From Clostridia bacterium (GTDB lineage Bacteria > Bacillota > Clostridia > Oscillospirales > CAG-272), in contig JAFYBN010000066.1 in assembly GCA_017540175.1 (NCBI GenBank), positions 1 through 43,885 of the forward strand: a stretch of DNA of 43,885 nt. Reading direction: 5' to 3'. The translations under genes were made by a program, and so were the position numbers. The stretch's first letter is position 1, and every line of letters starts with the position of its first letter. Positions 14,645-23,693 of the stretch are shown piece after piece. A model generated the notes under the pieces. That model was not told the DNA's origin. It saw only the letters and a list, made by a program, of their open reading frames with translations, and did no database searches.

Positions 14645-15661
14645 ATGACGCGGCACGAAGCGGTGATCCGCGCACTCAGACATGAAGAGACCCCGATCCT
14701 GCCGTACCACATCGAATTCACCTCGCAGGAGGCGGAGAAGATGGCGCGGGCGACCGGGGATCCGGATTATGCCATGAGGTGCGGCGGTTTTCTGCATTAC
14801 ATGCAGTACTGGGGCTATCCCACGGAGCGGGTGAATGGCACCGAGCGGTTCACCGACGATTTCGGCGTGACGTGGAATCGGAGCGGCGTGGACAAGGATA
14901 TCGGCGTCATCGACGAGCCCGTGATCTCTGAGCCCGATCTCGCGCTGTATCCGACGCCTTATCTCAACGAGTCCCGGATCCGGTCGGAATGCGAAGAACT
15001 GCTCGCATCCCGAGAGGACCGGTTCTGCTTCGCCGGGATAGGCTTTTCCCTCTTTGAGCGGCTCTGGAGTTATACGGGCATGGAGAACGCGCTCGTCTGG
15101 ATGATCGCCGAACCAGACTTCACCCACGCCCTGCTCGACCGCATTCTCGCCTTCAATCTGAGGGTGATCGACATCCTGAACGACTACCCGTTCGACGCGG
15201 TCTATTTCGGAGACGACTGGGGACAGCAGCGCGGCATGATCATGGGTCCGAAGCTCTGGCGGGAGTTTCTGAAGCCGCGGCTCGCGGAAATGTATCGGCG
15301 TGCCAAAAAGAACGGGAAATTCGTCATCCAGCACTCCTGCGGGGATATCGAAGAGGTCTTCCCGGATCTCATCGAGATCGGACTGGACTGCTATCAGACC
15401 GTGCAGCCGGAAATCTATGATCTTGCGTCGATCAAACGGGAATACGGGGACCGGCTCGCGTTCTGGGGCGGGATCTCCACACAGAAAGCACTGCCGTCGC
15501 TCTCTGCGGACGAGGTGCGCGGCGTCATCCGCAGGACGGCGGAGATCATGCGGCCGGGCGGCGGTTATATCCTCGCGCCGACGCACGCCGTCCCGCAGGA
15601 CGTCCCGGCGGAGAATGTGACGGCGATGGCGGATGAATTCCGCAGGATTTCCGGGCTGTGA
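14645..15661 (+). CDS. URO-D/MtaA-like protein
   Basis: A 338-residue uroporphyrinogen decarboxylase superfamily protein. It starts MTRHEAVIRALRHEETPILP, close to the usual family N-terminus. The core has DAVYFGDDWGQQRGMIMGPK, FLKPRLAEMYRRAKKNGKFV, IQHSCGDIEEVFPDLIEIGL and LAFWGGISTQKALP, followed by GGGYILAPTHAVPQDVPAEN. These are the conserved metal- and substrate-site segments of the MtaA/CmuA-like branch (HSCG replaces the HxCG zinc motif; His and Cys present). AAGGAGG lies seven bases before the ATG. It is most similar in plan to the third-party URO-D proteins of glycan-degrading Clostridia, whose substrates are unknown. It precedes an FAD oxidoreductase. Confidence 0.85.
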   Translation: MTRHEAVIRALRHEETPILPYHIEFTSQEAEKMARATGDPDYAMRCGGFLHYMQYWGYPTERVNGTERFTDDFGVTWNRSGVDKDIGVIDEPVISEPDLALYPTPYLNESRIRSECEELLASREDRFCFAGIGFSLFERLWSYTGMENALVWMIAEPDFTHALLDRILAFNLRVIDILNDYPFDAVYFGDDWGQQRGMIMGPKLWREFLKPRLAEMYRRAKKNGKFVIQHSCGDIEEVFPDLIEIGLDCYQTVQPEIYDLASIKREYGDRLAFWGGISTQKALPSLSADEVRGVIRRTAEIMRPGGGYILAPTHAVPQDVPAENVTAMADEFRRISGL

Positions 15662-15941
15662 GCAGGCGCAAAACGGCACCTCAAAGACGGGAACCTTCTC
15701 CCTCCGAACGCCGCTCTGCGGAAAAAGCCGCATCGGTCCGCGGGTCTTCCCATCGTTCCGCCGACTGCTGCCGGCCGGGAGTTTTTCCGTGAAAGGCGGG
15801 AACGTCACCCCCGCCCCCGCTCTGAGAACGGGCGGGTCGGGCGAACCGGATACCGGCGCGGACAGCCGGAATCCGCGCAGCCCACTCTCCGCGGACATGT
15901 TGAAGGATCCGCGTATAACTCGCATGAAAAAAGGAGAAACC

Positions 15942-17200
15942 ATGAAAACCGAACATTTTGACGTCCTTGTCGTCGGCAGCGAGCCGGCGGGTATGGCCGC
16001 CGCGCTTGCCGCCGCGAGGGAAGGAAGAAAGACCGCTCTCCTCGAACGGTACGGCTGCCTCGGCGGGGGCATGACCTCATCGTATGTCCGGCCGTTTCTC
16101 GGAAGTGTGAAAAACGATCAGATCGGCCGCGAGATCGAAGCCCGGATCACGGAAGCGCAGTCGTTCTGCTCACCCGTCGAAGCGGCGAAAATCGTGCTGG
16201 CCGAGATGGCGCATGAGGCGGGCGCGGAGGTTTACCTCCAGACACAGGCCGTCTCCGCGGAAACGGTCGACGGCGCCGCCGGACGACGCCGCATCCGATG
16301 CGTTCACGCCGTCTCGCACGGGAAGGAATACGCCTTCTCGACGGACGCGTACGTGGACGCCTCCGGGGACGGGGATCTTGCCGCTGCTGCGGGAGCGGAT
16401 TTCCTGCTCGGGCGGGAAGCCGACGGTCTGGTTCAGCCGCTGTCGGTCATGTTCACGATCGAAGGGATCGACCCCGATACCGGTCTCGTGTGCCAGCATG
16501 AAGAGGATTACCGCGACCTCGGCGACGGGAGAGAATATCTCGATCTCTGTCATAAAGCCTCTGCAAGCGGAGAGCTGCCCGCGTCCGTCAACATCGTCCG
16601 CCTGTACGCCACCGGCAGACCGGGCGAGCGCATGGTAAACGCCACGCAGATGAACCGCGTGTATCCGCTCGACCGCGTTCCCTTGCCGACGCGGAATACG
16701 AGCTCCGCACGCAGGTGCGCAGGGTCGTGCTGTTTTTGCAGAACAACATCCCGGGATTTGCGCACATCCGGGTGAACGGGAGCTCTGTGACGACGGGCGT
16801 CCGGGAATCGCGCCGCGTGACGGGCGACTATACGCTGACCGCGGAGGATCTCTTCGCCGGCCGCCGTTTTGACGACGCGGTCGTCACCGGCGCGCATTTC
16901 TGCATCGACATTCACAATCCCGACGGCGCGGGTCAGGCGGAACGGGACGGATGCCCTTATACGCCGCAGCCGTACGACATCCCCTATCGCTCTCTGACTG
17001 TCGCGGGATTTGACAACCTTCTGACCGCCGGGCGGTGCATCTCGGGCGATCACCGCGCCCACGCGTCCTACCGCGTCATGCGGATCTGCATGGCGATGGG
17101 ACACGCCGCGGGAATCGCCGCCGCGCTCATGAGTGAAACCGGTCTCCCGAGCCGGGAGATCGACGTTCGCCGCGTACAGAAAGCGGTCGGGATCGCCTGA
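15942..17200 (+). pseudogene. FAD-dependent oxidoreductase, frameshifted
   Basis: The first part (15942 to about 16680) starts MKTEHFDVLVVGSEPAGMAA and carries a Rossmann FAD site plus the ERYGCLGGGMTS and VDASGDGDLAAAAGA motifs of the FAD_oxidored (Pfam 12831-like) family. After NATQMNRVYPLDRV the frame becomes nonsense and stops at 16775. The natural continuation LADAEYELRTQVRRVVLF is found in another frame at about 16682 and runs to 17200, with the C-terminal GRCISGDHRAHASYRVMRIC segment. The junction at the run of C and T residues near 16680 fits a one-base deletion. Everything else is intact, with AAGGAG before the start, so this may be a recent mutation or a sequencing error. The paralogue at 19513 is intact. 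Its partner at 14645 is 280 bp upstream. Confidence 0.8.
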
Positions 17201-17243
17201 CGGGAAAGGACGGCTGTCCCGGCGTGCGGTTTGCCGGAGAAGG

Positions 17244-17287
17244 AAAAGGACGGCGCGTTCGCTGCCGAGCGCATCGTCCTTTTTTTA
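17244..17287. terminator. terminator between convergent genes
   Basis: AAAAGGACG pairs with CGTCCTTTT around an inner GCGC-rich stem, followed on the plus strand by a T run into 17287. On the minus strand four T residues follow, so it may also serve the beta-helix gene ending at 17401. Confidence 0.75.
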
Positions 17288-17400
17288 TTGATCCGTATCC
17301 GTTTGCGGAATACCCCGCGTCCCGTTCCGTTTTTCGGCGATCCCTTCCCGTGAAGATCGGGAATCGTCCGGACTTCACCGTTTTTTCCCGACGCGTCGGG

Positions 17401-19377
17401 TCAATCCCGCGGATCCGTTCCGTCCTGTTCCTCCGCGCTGCTTCGTCCGCTCTCCGGAAGGATGCCCGCATCTTCGAGCGAGAACGGCTCAAACCCGATC
17501 CGCAAAGCGGGTGAATCCGGTCCCAGCGTGAAGTCCCCGTTTTGGGGATCGGCAAAGCCCGGGTCGGCGACCGCGGAGTGGATATCCAGTCCGAGCGCGT
17601 TCCATTCTTCGAGCGAGCGGCCCATGAAGGTCACGGGGGCGTTCGGGTTCCAGTAAAGGTTGTAGTCCCAGAACGTGCTGTACGAGGGCCAGTCCTTCTC
17701 CTTGAAGAGCGGGCCGTTTTCCCAGAGCACGATGTTCTGGCTGAAAATCTCCCCGTTCGGCGGCGGCGGATCCTTCGACGGCGCGTCCCCGTACCGGGTC
17801 AGCTGATAGGAGGTTCCGTAAGCGAAGATATTGTTCCGGATGACGTTGCCGAAGCAGTCGAAATTGCATCCCCAGCCGCCCGCGTGCGCGTTTCTCACGA
17901 GGTTGTTCTGAACCGTGATGCCCGAACAGCTGTTGTCGAGGATGATGCCCTCTCCCGCGCCCCAGTACTTCGAGCCGTGCACGTTTTCGACGCGGTTCCC
18001 TTCCACGACGGTCTCCGGGGATACGCCGAGCACGTAGAGCGCGCCGTGCGTCCCGAGAATCCCCGTGCCGAGGTCGTGTACGTAATTCTTTTCGATCCGG
18101 TTCGCCCGGCTGTAATTCAGCGGAAAGACCTGCCAGTTCCATCCGACGGAAACCGCCCACTGCAGGGGCCCGGAGATCTCGTTGTGCGCGACGGTGTTGT
18201 GCCCGCTCTGCCCGATCCACACGCCCGCCGAGCCGAGGTAGAACGCGCCGCAGTCCGCGATCCGATTGTTCGCGAAGCGGATGAACTCCGTCTGCCCGGA
18301 CGGGTCTTTCGGCCGCTCCGCTTCGCCGATGCGCACGGCTCCCGCGCCGCAGCTCGTAAACGCGCACCGCTCGACCGCAATGCACCCACATCCCCGCTTC
18401 AACCAAAGCGCCCACGCGCCGAGGTTTGAGAACGCGCACCGGCGGACGACGCTCTGCGCCGTGGAGCTCATGCGGACGGCGACGGGAGCGTTCAGCTCGG
18501 CCTGGACGCTGTGATAGGAGGATCCGCCGGGATGCCCGTCCGTGACGGAAAACGTGATGCCCTCGAAGCTCAGGTTTTCCGCCTTTTGTCCGGCGGAGGG
18601 CTTGACCTCGATCAGCGTTCGGAGAACGGGGTACGCGGCGCGGATGGATCCGATCCGCTCTCCCTCTCCGAGATGATAGTAGAGGCGGTTTTCCCGCCGG
18701 TCGTGGTACCACCTGCCGGGAGCAGTCAGGCCTTCCCGGACGTTTTCGAGGTAATACCCGTACGACCACGTCAGGGGACGCCACGAACCGCTTTTCATCA
18801 GGGCTTCTCCGGTCGCGCGGTTCCATTTCTCAAGGCAGAGCCGCGCTTCCATCCAGAACTGGAGAACGACGAACTCGATATCCTCCGGTCGGTACAGGTT
18901 CTCGGGCAGGTCTTCCGGCTTGAAATACAAAAGCCGGTTTGCGAGCTCCTCCCCGGAGAGGCCGGAGACGTCGTTCGCCCAGCCGTCGCTTTGTGCGGGC
19001 GAGCCTCCGGGGAACAGGATCCCCTCTTCCGGGTACCGGGTCCACTCACGCCGCTCTCCGTTCACAAAGAACTGCGTGAACCGCGCTTCGGCGGGGACTT
19101 TTGTCCACACGATCCCCTCTCCCGCGTCGTGCCAGTCCGTCAGGGGTTTTCCGCCCGTGACGACGGCGTCGTGACCGACAAACGAAGTTCCGCTGTCGCG
19201 CTCGTCCAGCACCAGCGTTTCTTCGAGCGCGTATTCCCCCGGCAGCAGATGAAGCTCGACCGCTTCGTCGATTCCGCGGGCGGCAAAAACGGAGTTCGGC
19301 AGTCCGCAGATCGCGTTCTCCGGCGTCGAGCCGTCTCCGGACCCGCGTTTTTGAGGCGAGATAAAAAGCTGTTTCAT
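17401..19377 (-). CDS. right-handed parallel beta-helix glycosidase (GH141-like)
   Basis: A 658-residue protein. The start MKQLFISPQKRGSGDGSTPE, the PGEYALEETLVLDERDSGTS segment and VVTGGKPLTDW are typical of GH141-like beta-helix proteins (fucosidase/xylanase types). The middle and C-terminal parts are helical-coil repeats with many N-rich turns (ANNRIADCGAFYLGSAGVWI, NTVAHNEISG, NRIEKNYVHDLGTGI, NVIRNNIFAYG). There is no signal peptide, so it probably acts on imported oligosaccharides. GGGAG lies six bases before the ATG at 19377; the open frame extends to 19452 without a better site. It is 136 bp downstream of the FAD oxidoreductase on the same strand. Confidence 0.75.
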   Translation of the reverse strand: MKQLFISPQKRGSGDGSTPENAICGLPNSVFAARGIDEAVELHLLPGEYALEETLVLDERDSGTSFVGHDAVVTGGKPLTDWHDAGEGIVWTKVPAEARFTQFFVNGERREWTRYPEEGILFPGGSPAQSDGWANDVSGLSGEELANRLLYFKPEDLPENLYRPEDIEFVVLQFWMEARLCLEKWNRATGEALMKSGSWRPLTWSYGYYLENVREGLTAPGRWYHDRRENRLYYHLGEGERIGSIRAAYPVLRTLIEVKPSAGQKAENLSFEGITFSVTDGHPGGSSYHSVQAELNAPVAVRMSSTAQSVVRRCAFSNLGAWALWLKRGCGCIAVERCAFTSCGAGAVRIGEAERPKDPSGQTEFIRFANNRIADCGAFYLGSAGVWIGQSGHNTVAHNEISGPLQWAVSVGWNWQVFPLNYSRANRIEKNYVHDLGTGILGTHGALYVLGVSPETVVEGNRVENVHGSKYWGAGEGIILDNSCSGITVQNNLVRNAHAGGWGCNFDCFGNVIRNNIFAYGTSYQLTRYGDAPSKDPPPPNGEIFSQNIVLWENGPLFKEKDWPSYSTFWDYNLYWNPNAPVTFMGRSLEEWNALGLDIHSAVADPGFADPQNGDFTLGPDSPALRIGFEPFSLEDAGILPESGRSSAEEQDGTDPRD

Positions 19378-19512
19378 GATCCGCTCCCTGTATGATGTGA
19401 AATCCGATTGGGCCGCCCTTTCAGGGCGTGTTCCCGTTTTACACCCGGACACAGCCGACGATGTCCCGTCGCCCGAAACAACGGCTCCGAGGGGACCGTG
19501 CGCCGCGGTGTT

Positions 19513-20835
19513 TCACTTGTCTTCTAAAATGAACCCCGCTTTGTCCAGCTCCGGTCTCAGGCGGGCGTATTCCAGTGTGCGCAGATCGCCGCCGAGGGAC
19601 GCCATCACCCCCGCCGCTTCCCCGAGCGTCATGCAGGTGTTCATCATGCGGAAGGTCGCCGCAGTGCGCGGACACGCCGAGATGCCGCGTCCCGCCGCCA
19701 GGGCGTTGGAAAGGTGCGGGGAAACAAGCGCCCCCATGGGAACGGCGCTGAATCCGCCCGCGCTCTTCGACCAGGTCGCCATGAAGGTTTTTTGACCGTT
19801 CGCGTGAGCGCCGTACGTGCGGTTGATGAGCGCGACCGGCGAATCGGTGGCCAGCCCCGCGGCAACCAGTTCTTCCGAGACCGAATCCATGCCGACGATG
19901 CCCTGGGCGGCCCGGACGCCGACATGGGACGCCGTTTCGAGAAGATAACAGCGGGAGAATCCGGGCATCTCGCGTCTGAGAAAGTCCACGATCGCGAAGA
20001 CGTTCTCGCGCAGCTCGCCGTCCATGCGGCTCATGTCGCGGGAATCCAGCGCGTCTCCCTCGTCATAGCAGACGCCGATATTGACCACGCCGGGATTGAG
20101 CGAGAGCGAGTATCCGAAATGCTGCCAGACCTTTTCCGGCAGACGGCCCGCCTCGCATGCCTCCCGATAGATCTGGCTGTTGTAGTCGTGATCGAAGGGC
20201 GTCATGCCGCCCACGAAGAAGAACATGGACTTGTGCATGCCATCCTCTTCCGCGTACTTGTTGACCGGAGCGCCCGCCTGCCGGAACATCAGCGCGTCCC
20301 CGGTGCAGTCGATAAAGGTATCGGCGTACACCAGCCCGGGACCTTCGAGGAAGTTTACGAGAAGCGCCTCGATTCGGTCTCCTTCCGTGACGGCGTCCAC
20401 CATCTGGGCATAGAAAATCGAGTCGACCTTTGCTTCGTCCAGCATGCGGCGATACATCAGCTTCATCGTTTCGGGGTGAAGCTGGATCCGCGCGGTCAGC
20501 GGACGTCCGGCGATGGGACGGAATTCCGGATACGCGCAGTCCTTCGTCGCGATGAACGACGCCGCGCCGACCTCGTCCATGCGGCGAACGAATTCTTCCG
20601 AGAGTCCGGCGGTGCTCTGCTTCCCGTCCACGCCGAAGCCGTAATAAAGCGGCACGCAGGATTTTGTCCCCACGCCGCCCGCGAAGCCGTAACTCTCGAT
20701 CAAGGCGACCCGCAAGCCTTTTCGCGCGGCCGCGATGGCTGCGCCGATCCCGGCGGGACCCGCGCCGACGACCACCGCGTCGTATCTGCCGTTTTCTTTC
20801 CAGCCGCACTGCCGTGCGAGTTCTTTTGTCAGCAT
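19513..20835 (-). CDS. FAD-dependent oxidoreductase (intact paralogue)
   Basis: A 440-residue member of the FAD_oxidored family. It has the dinucleotide-binding start DAVVVGAGPAGIGAAIAAAR, ALIESYGFAGGVGTKS, the FIDCTGDALMFRQAGAPVNK motif, and a C-terminal NALAAGRGISACPRTAATFR flavin-binding segment. It is 26% or so longer at the N-terminus than a bare Rossmann start, with a short helical lead. I chose ATG at 20835, since AGAGGTG lies six bases upstream; GTG at 20844 overlaps that site. The reaction is unknown; family members often oxidise alcohols or dehydrogenate sugar derivatives. It probably forms a unit with the downstream beta-helix enzyme. It is related to the frameshifted gene at 15942. 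Confidence 0.85.
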   Translation of the reverse strand: MLTKELARQCGWKENGRYDAVVVGAGPAGIGAAIAAARKGLRVALIESYGFAGGVGTKSCVPLYYGFGVDGKQSTAGLSEEFVRRMDEVGAASFIATKDCAYPEFRPIAGRPLTARIQLHPETMKLMYRRMLDEAKVDSIFYAQMVDAVTEGDRIEALLVNFLEGPGLVYADTFIDCTGDALMFRQAGAPVNKYAEEDGMHKSMFFFVGGMTPFDHDYNSQIYREACEAGRLPEKVWQHFGYSLSLNPGVVNIGVCYDEGDALDSRDMSRMDGELRENVFAIVDFLRREMPGFSRCYLLETASHVGVRAAQGIVGMDSVSEELVAAGLATDSPVALINRTYGAHANGQKTFMATWSKSAGGFSAVPMGALVSPHLSNALAAGRGISACPRTAATFRMMNTCMTLGEAAGVMASLGGDLRTLEYARLRPELDKAGFILEDK

Positions 20836-20962
20836 GTCTCTCACCTCTGATCTTTCTCAAAAGGGTCGGCGGTCCCTTCCCTGCCTTCTCCGCGTTGGGC
20901 TGACGCCGCAAAATAACGGCGCGGCACGCTTTTTTTGCGAAAGAAGCGGGGGATCGGGGTTC

Positions 20963-21811
20963 TCATTTTTCCCCGCGGAGCACCATCGTCAGGGAAACGG
21001 AGGTGTCCCACTGACGAATCCCGGCGCGGTACAGGCGAAGGCGCTCGTCGTATCTTGCGTTCGCCGCACAGATCACATCCTCCGCATCGGCGGAGCGCAC
21101 GGAGCGGATCGCGTCCAGATCGGACTGGCGCTCGGCTTCGATCATCGCTTCCGCCATCGGCGCGGGGTATTTCGGATCATCCGGTGTCAGATCGATCACC
21201 GCGTACCCGGTCGTGACGTGGACAAAGCCGTGTTTTTCCATGGAGGCGGGGATTTCCGACTCCGACATGGGATAGCGGCATACCTGAAATGCTTCGAGAC
21301 TGCTTTCAGCGTCGGGCTGCGCCGCCCAAAACGCCTTTTCCGTGTCCGTCGGCTCAAGGCAGGGCGCGCCGCGGCGGATCCCCCTGCGGGCGGACAGGCA
21401 GAGGCATACGCCGCCCGGCTTCAGAACGCGCCTTTGCTCGCCCCAGAAGGCGGAGGGCTCGACGTGCTCCTGCACGGTGTTGGAGATCGTCACGTCAAAG
21501 GTGCCCTCTTCAAAGGGGAGCCGTGCGGCGTCGCCTTCCGAGAAAGAAACGCCCGCGACGTGCTCCCGCGCGTATTCGATAAAGCGGCTGTCCCGGTCGA
21601 TCCCGTGGATCTCGGCGCGGGGATACCAGCGGCAGAGCGCCTCTGCGAGCGCGCCCGGTCCGCATCCGACCTCAAGGATTCTCAGCTCCCTGCCCCGGTC
21701 CAGCCGGAACAGCCCTTCGTACTGAGGGAAGAACCGATCGTCAAACCGCAGCTTTCGGCTCAGATACAGTGTGAGGATCCCCTGCACATTGTCCGACCAG
21801 ATCGTATTCAC
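20963..21811 (-). CDS. class I SAM-dependent methyltransferase
   Basis: A 282-residue methyltransferase. Motif I is ILEVGCGPGALAEALCRWYP at about 44-63, followed by IHGIDRDSRF (motif post-I), EGDAARLPFEEGTFDVTISN (motifs II/III) and VLKPGGVCLCLSA. This is the Methyltransf_11/UbiE-like arrangement. The substrate is unknown; a small molecule is more likely than a macromolecule. Start: GTG at 21811 with GGAGGAG six bases upstream; the nearby ATG is followed at once by a stop. It lies 127 bp upstream of the FAD oxidoreductase on the same strand. Confidence 0.88.
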   Translation of the reverse strand: MNTIWSDNVQGILTLYLSRKLRFDDRFFPQYEGLFRLDRGRELRILEVGCGPGALAEALCRWYPRAEIHGIDRDSRFIEYAREHVAGVSFSEGDAARLPFEEGTFDVTISNTVQEHVEPSAFWGEQRRVLKPGGVCLCLSARRGIRRGAPCLEPTDTEKAFWAAQPDAESSLEAFQVCRYPMSESEIPASMEKHGFVHVTTGYAVIDLTPDDPKYPAPMAEAMIEAERQSDLDAIRSVRSADAEDVICAANARYDERLRLYRAGIRQWDTSVSLTMVLRGEK

Positions 21812-21879
21812 TCCATGCTCCTCCTTCCGAATCCGCCTGTCCGGCGGGCGGTTTCCTTTACGGCAGATTCCGCGCAGAA

Positions 21880-21905
21880 GACCCGCCGGAAGAAACCGGC
21901 GGGTC
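21880..21905 (-). terminator. hairpin after the solute-binding protein gene
   Basis: GACCCGCCGG and CCGGCGGGTC form a perfect 10-bp stem with a six-base loop, 35 bases after the stop codon at 21940. There is no long T run, so termination is likely but not certain. Confidence 0.55.
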
Positions 21906-21939
21906 GCCGCGCGGGGTCAATCTTTGTTCTCGGACGGCG

Positions 21940-23418
21940 TCACTGACCGGACGCAGCCCGATAGGCGTCAAGCGTACCGGAGGCGGATTTCGCGAAAGAC
22001 TTTCCGATTTTCTTTGCGAGAGATGCGAAAGTCTCGCCGCCGGAATCCACCGCGCTCTGGAAGATGCTCACGATATTGGCCCAGCCGAAGATGTCGCCGA
22101 GATCGTAAACGCGGTATTCAAAGATGATCTGGAGCATTTCGCGGCTGTCCTCGTCGCGGATGGATTTGCCCGTGATGGTGGTGTCGAGATAGGCGTTCAT
22201 GAAGTCGCCGTGGCTGTCGATGGCGAGCCCCTCGGTGATGTTCGCCGAACGCTCCTTATCCAGAACGGAGCGCGGCATCACATACGCGAGGGCGCTCGTG
22301 AGCACTTCGCAGGTATAGTATTCCTGCTCCGGCTCGAATTTTGGGAAGGGGATCAGGCCGAAATCGTTTTCCATTTCGCGCAGGTCGGCGAATTTGCCGA
22401 TGACCTCGCCGTAAAACAGGCTGTGCCCGTTATAGAAGGTGTTGATCGCCCACTCGTTGTTCGACGCCGACGCGCCCCGGAATCGTCCCGGGATGACGGT
22501 CGCGGTATTGTCGTTGATGATCGTGTTGATCTTCTCCGCGATGAGGAGCACCCGTTCGGAGGCGAGATTGGAGGCGTAACCTCCCTCGTCGTTCAGACAA
22601 ACGAGGGATTCTCCCGCGCCCGCCAAGAGGCCCACGTAGGAGGACCAGTGGGTGGAGAAGCCGAAATAGTCCTCCGGCGCGTTCATGCTGCCGTTGCCGT
22701 CCTCGTCGTGCGCGACGGTCGTCATGAGGGCGTGCATTTTGTCCATCGTCCAGCCGTTCTCTCTCACGAGTTCATACGGGCTTTCGAGGAGGTACTGCCC
22801 GATGAGGTTTTTGTTGAAGAAGAGCACCCACGTCGCTTCGTCGTACTGGATGTTGATCTCGTTCTCCGCGAAGAAGAGGCGGTCGGCGATCGTCAGGTAG
22901 TCGGCGGCCGCGGCGTCCCACCACGGCATATCGAAGCGGAAGGCGTCGATCATCTTCAAATCGACGAGCAGATCCTGCGCGCCGAGGGAAGCGGCGCCGG
23001 AAAGGGAGGGATACGCGATGGCATAGGCGTCGTCCCCCGCCGTGACGGAGGATTTGATCGCGCCGTTCACATCCCCCTCATACTGGCTGATCGTGATGTT
23101 GAACCGGTCCTCGATCCGGCTGTTGCGGTTGTAGATGGCGTCCTTGTAGGCGTCGCCCGTGACGCTTTCCGCCCACACCTCGTCGAGGCACCAGGTGATG
23201 TCGCCCGATTTGAGGATGCAGAACGTATAGCCGTCGTAATCGGCGCTCGGCATATACGACGAGAAATCGTCCCCGTCTTCTTCGGGGGGAGCCGTCTCAT
23301 CGCCCGGCGCGGGCTCCGCCGCGGGTGTGGGATCGGGGTCGGCGTTCTGCTTCGACTGCGCGCAGGAGCAGAGCAAGAGCGCTGCGAGCAGAAGTGTGAA
23401 GAGTTTTTTGAGTGTCAT
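21940..23418 (-). CDS. extracellular solute-binding lipoprotein (orphan)
   Basis: A 492-residue lipoprotein. The signal peptide MTLKKLFTLLLAALLLCSCA ends in a lipobox-type LCSC (Cys19). A Pro/Glu/Asp-rich linker follows, then a substrate-binding fold with SGDITWCLDEVWAESVTGDA, WVLFFNKNLIGQYLLE and APEDYFGFSTHWSSYVGLL. This resembles the COG1653-type sugar-binding proteins of ABC importers. A DEDGNGSMNAPEDY segment resembles a dockerin-like calcium loop (D-x-D-x-N-G-x), as in many members. The ATG at 23418 keeps the signal peptide at the N-terminus. No permease or ATPase gene lies in the window, so it must use a distant transporter. It has a paralogue at 34431. Its promoter is at 23530. Confidence 0.85.
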   Translation of the reverse strand: MTLKKLFTLLLAALLLCSCAQSKQNADPDPTPAAEPAPGDETAPPEEDGDDFSSYMPSADYDGYTFCILKSGDITWCLDEVWAESVTGDAYKDAIYNRNSRIEDRFNITISQYEGDVNGAIKSSVTAGDDAYAIAYPSLSGAASLGAQDLLVDLKMIDAFRFDMPWWDAAAADYLTIADRLFFAENEINIQYDEATWVLFFNKNLIGQYLLESPYELVRENGWTMDKMHALMTTVAHDEDGNGSMNAPEDYFGFSTHWSSYVGLLAGAGESLVCLNDEGGYASNLASERVLLIAEKINTIINDNTATVIPGRFRGASASNNEWAINTFYNGHSLFYGEVIGKFADLREMENDFGLIPFPKFEPEQEYYTCEVLTSALAYVMPRSVLDKERSANITEGLAIDSHGDFMNAYLDTTITGKSIRDEDSREMLQIIFEYRVYDLGDIFGWANIVSIFQSAVDSGGETFASLAKKIGKSFAKSASGTLDAYRAASGQ

Positions 23419-23529
23419 GCTTTTCCCCCCTGCCGTGCGGCGGCTGCTGCAGGAAACAGGAAACGGATGCCGCGTTTTTTCCGTTTCGCGTGCTGCACGG
23501 TCGGTTTTCTCTCCGACCGCTTTTAATGG

Positions 23530-23558
23530 ATTATAGCATATCACATCCGGTTTTGCAA
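23530..23558 (-). promoter_or_regulatory. promoter of the first lipoprotein gene
   Basis: TTGCAA (23558-23553) and TATAAT (23535-23530) on the minus strand, 17-base spacer. Confidence 0.7.
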
Positions 23559-23693
23559 GCCCCGAAACCGGGCTGACGCGGCGAATCAAGCCGCTTTTCC
23601 TCTTCGGGCCAATCCACGCGTCACTTGTGGAGAGCGGCGCGAAGGCGCTTTGAGACGCCGGGAATCCTGCCGCCTCCATGCACCGGGGTGCGG

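Noticed and set aside
16660-16720. Programmed ribosomal frameshift in the FAD oxidoreductase
   Set aside because: No slippery heptamer with a downstream structure is evident and the family is not known to use one; a mutation or error is simpler.
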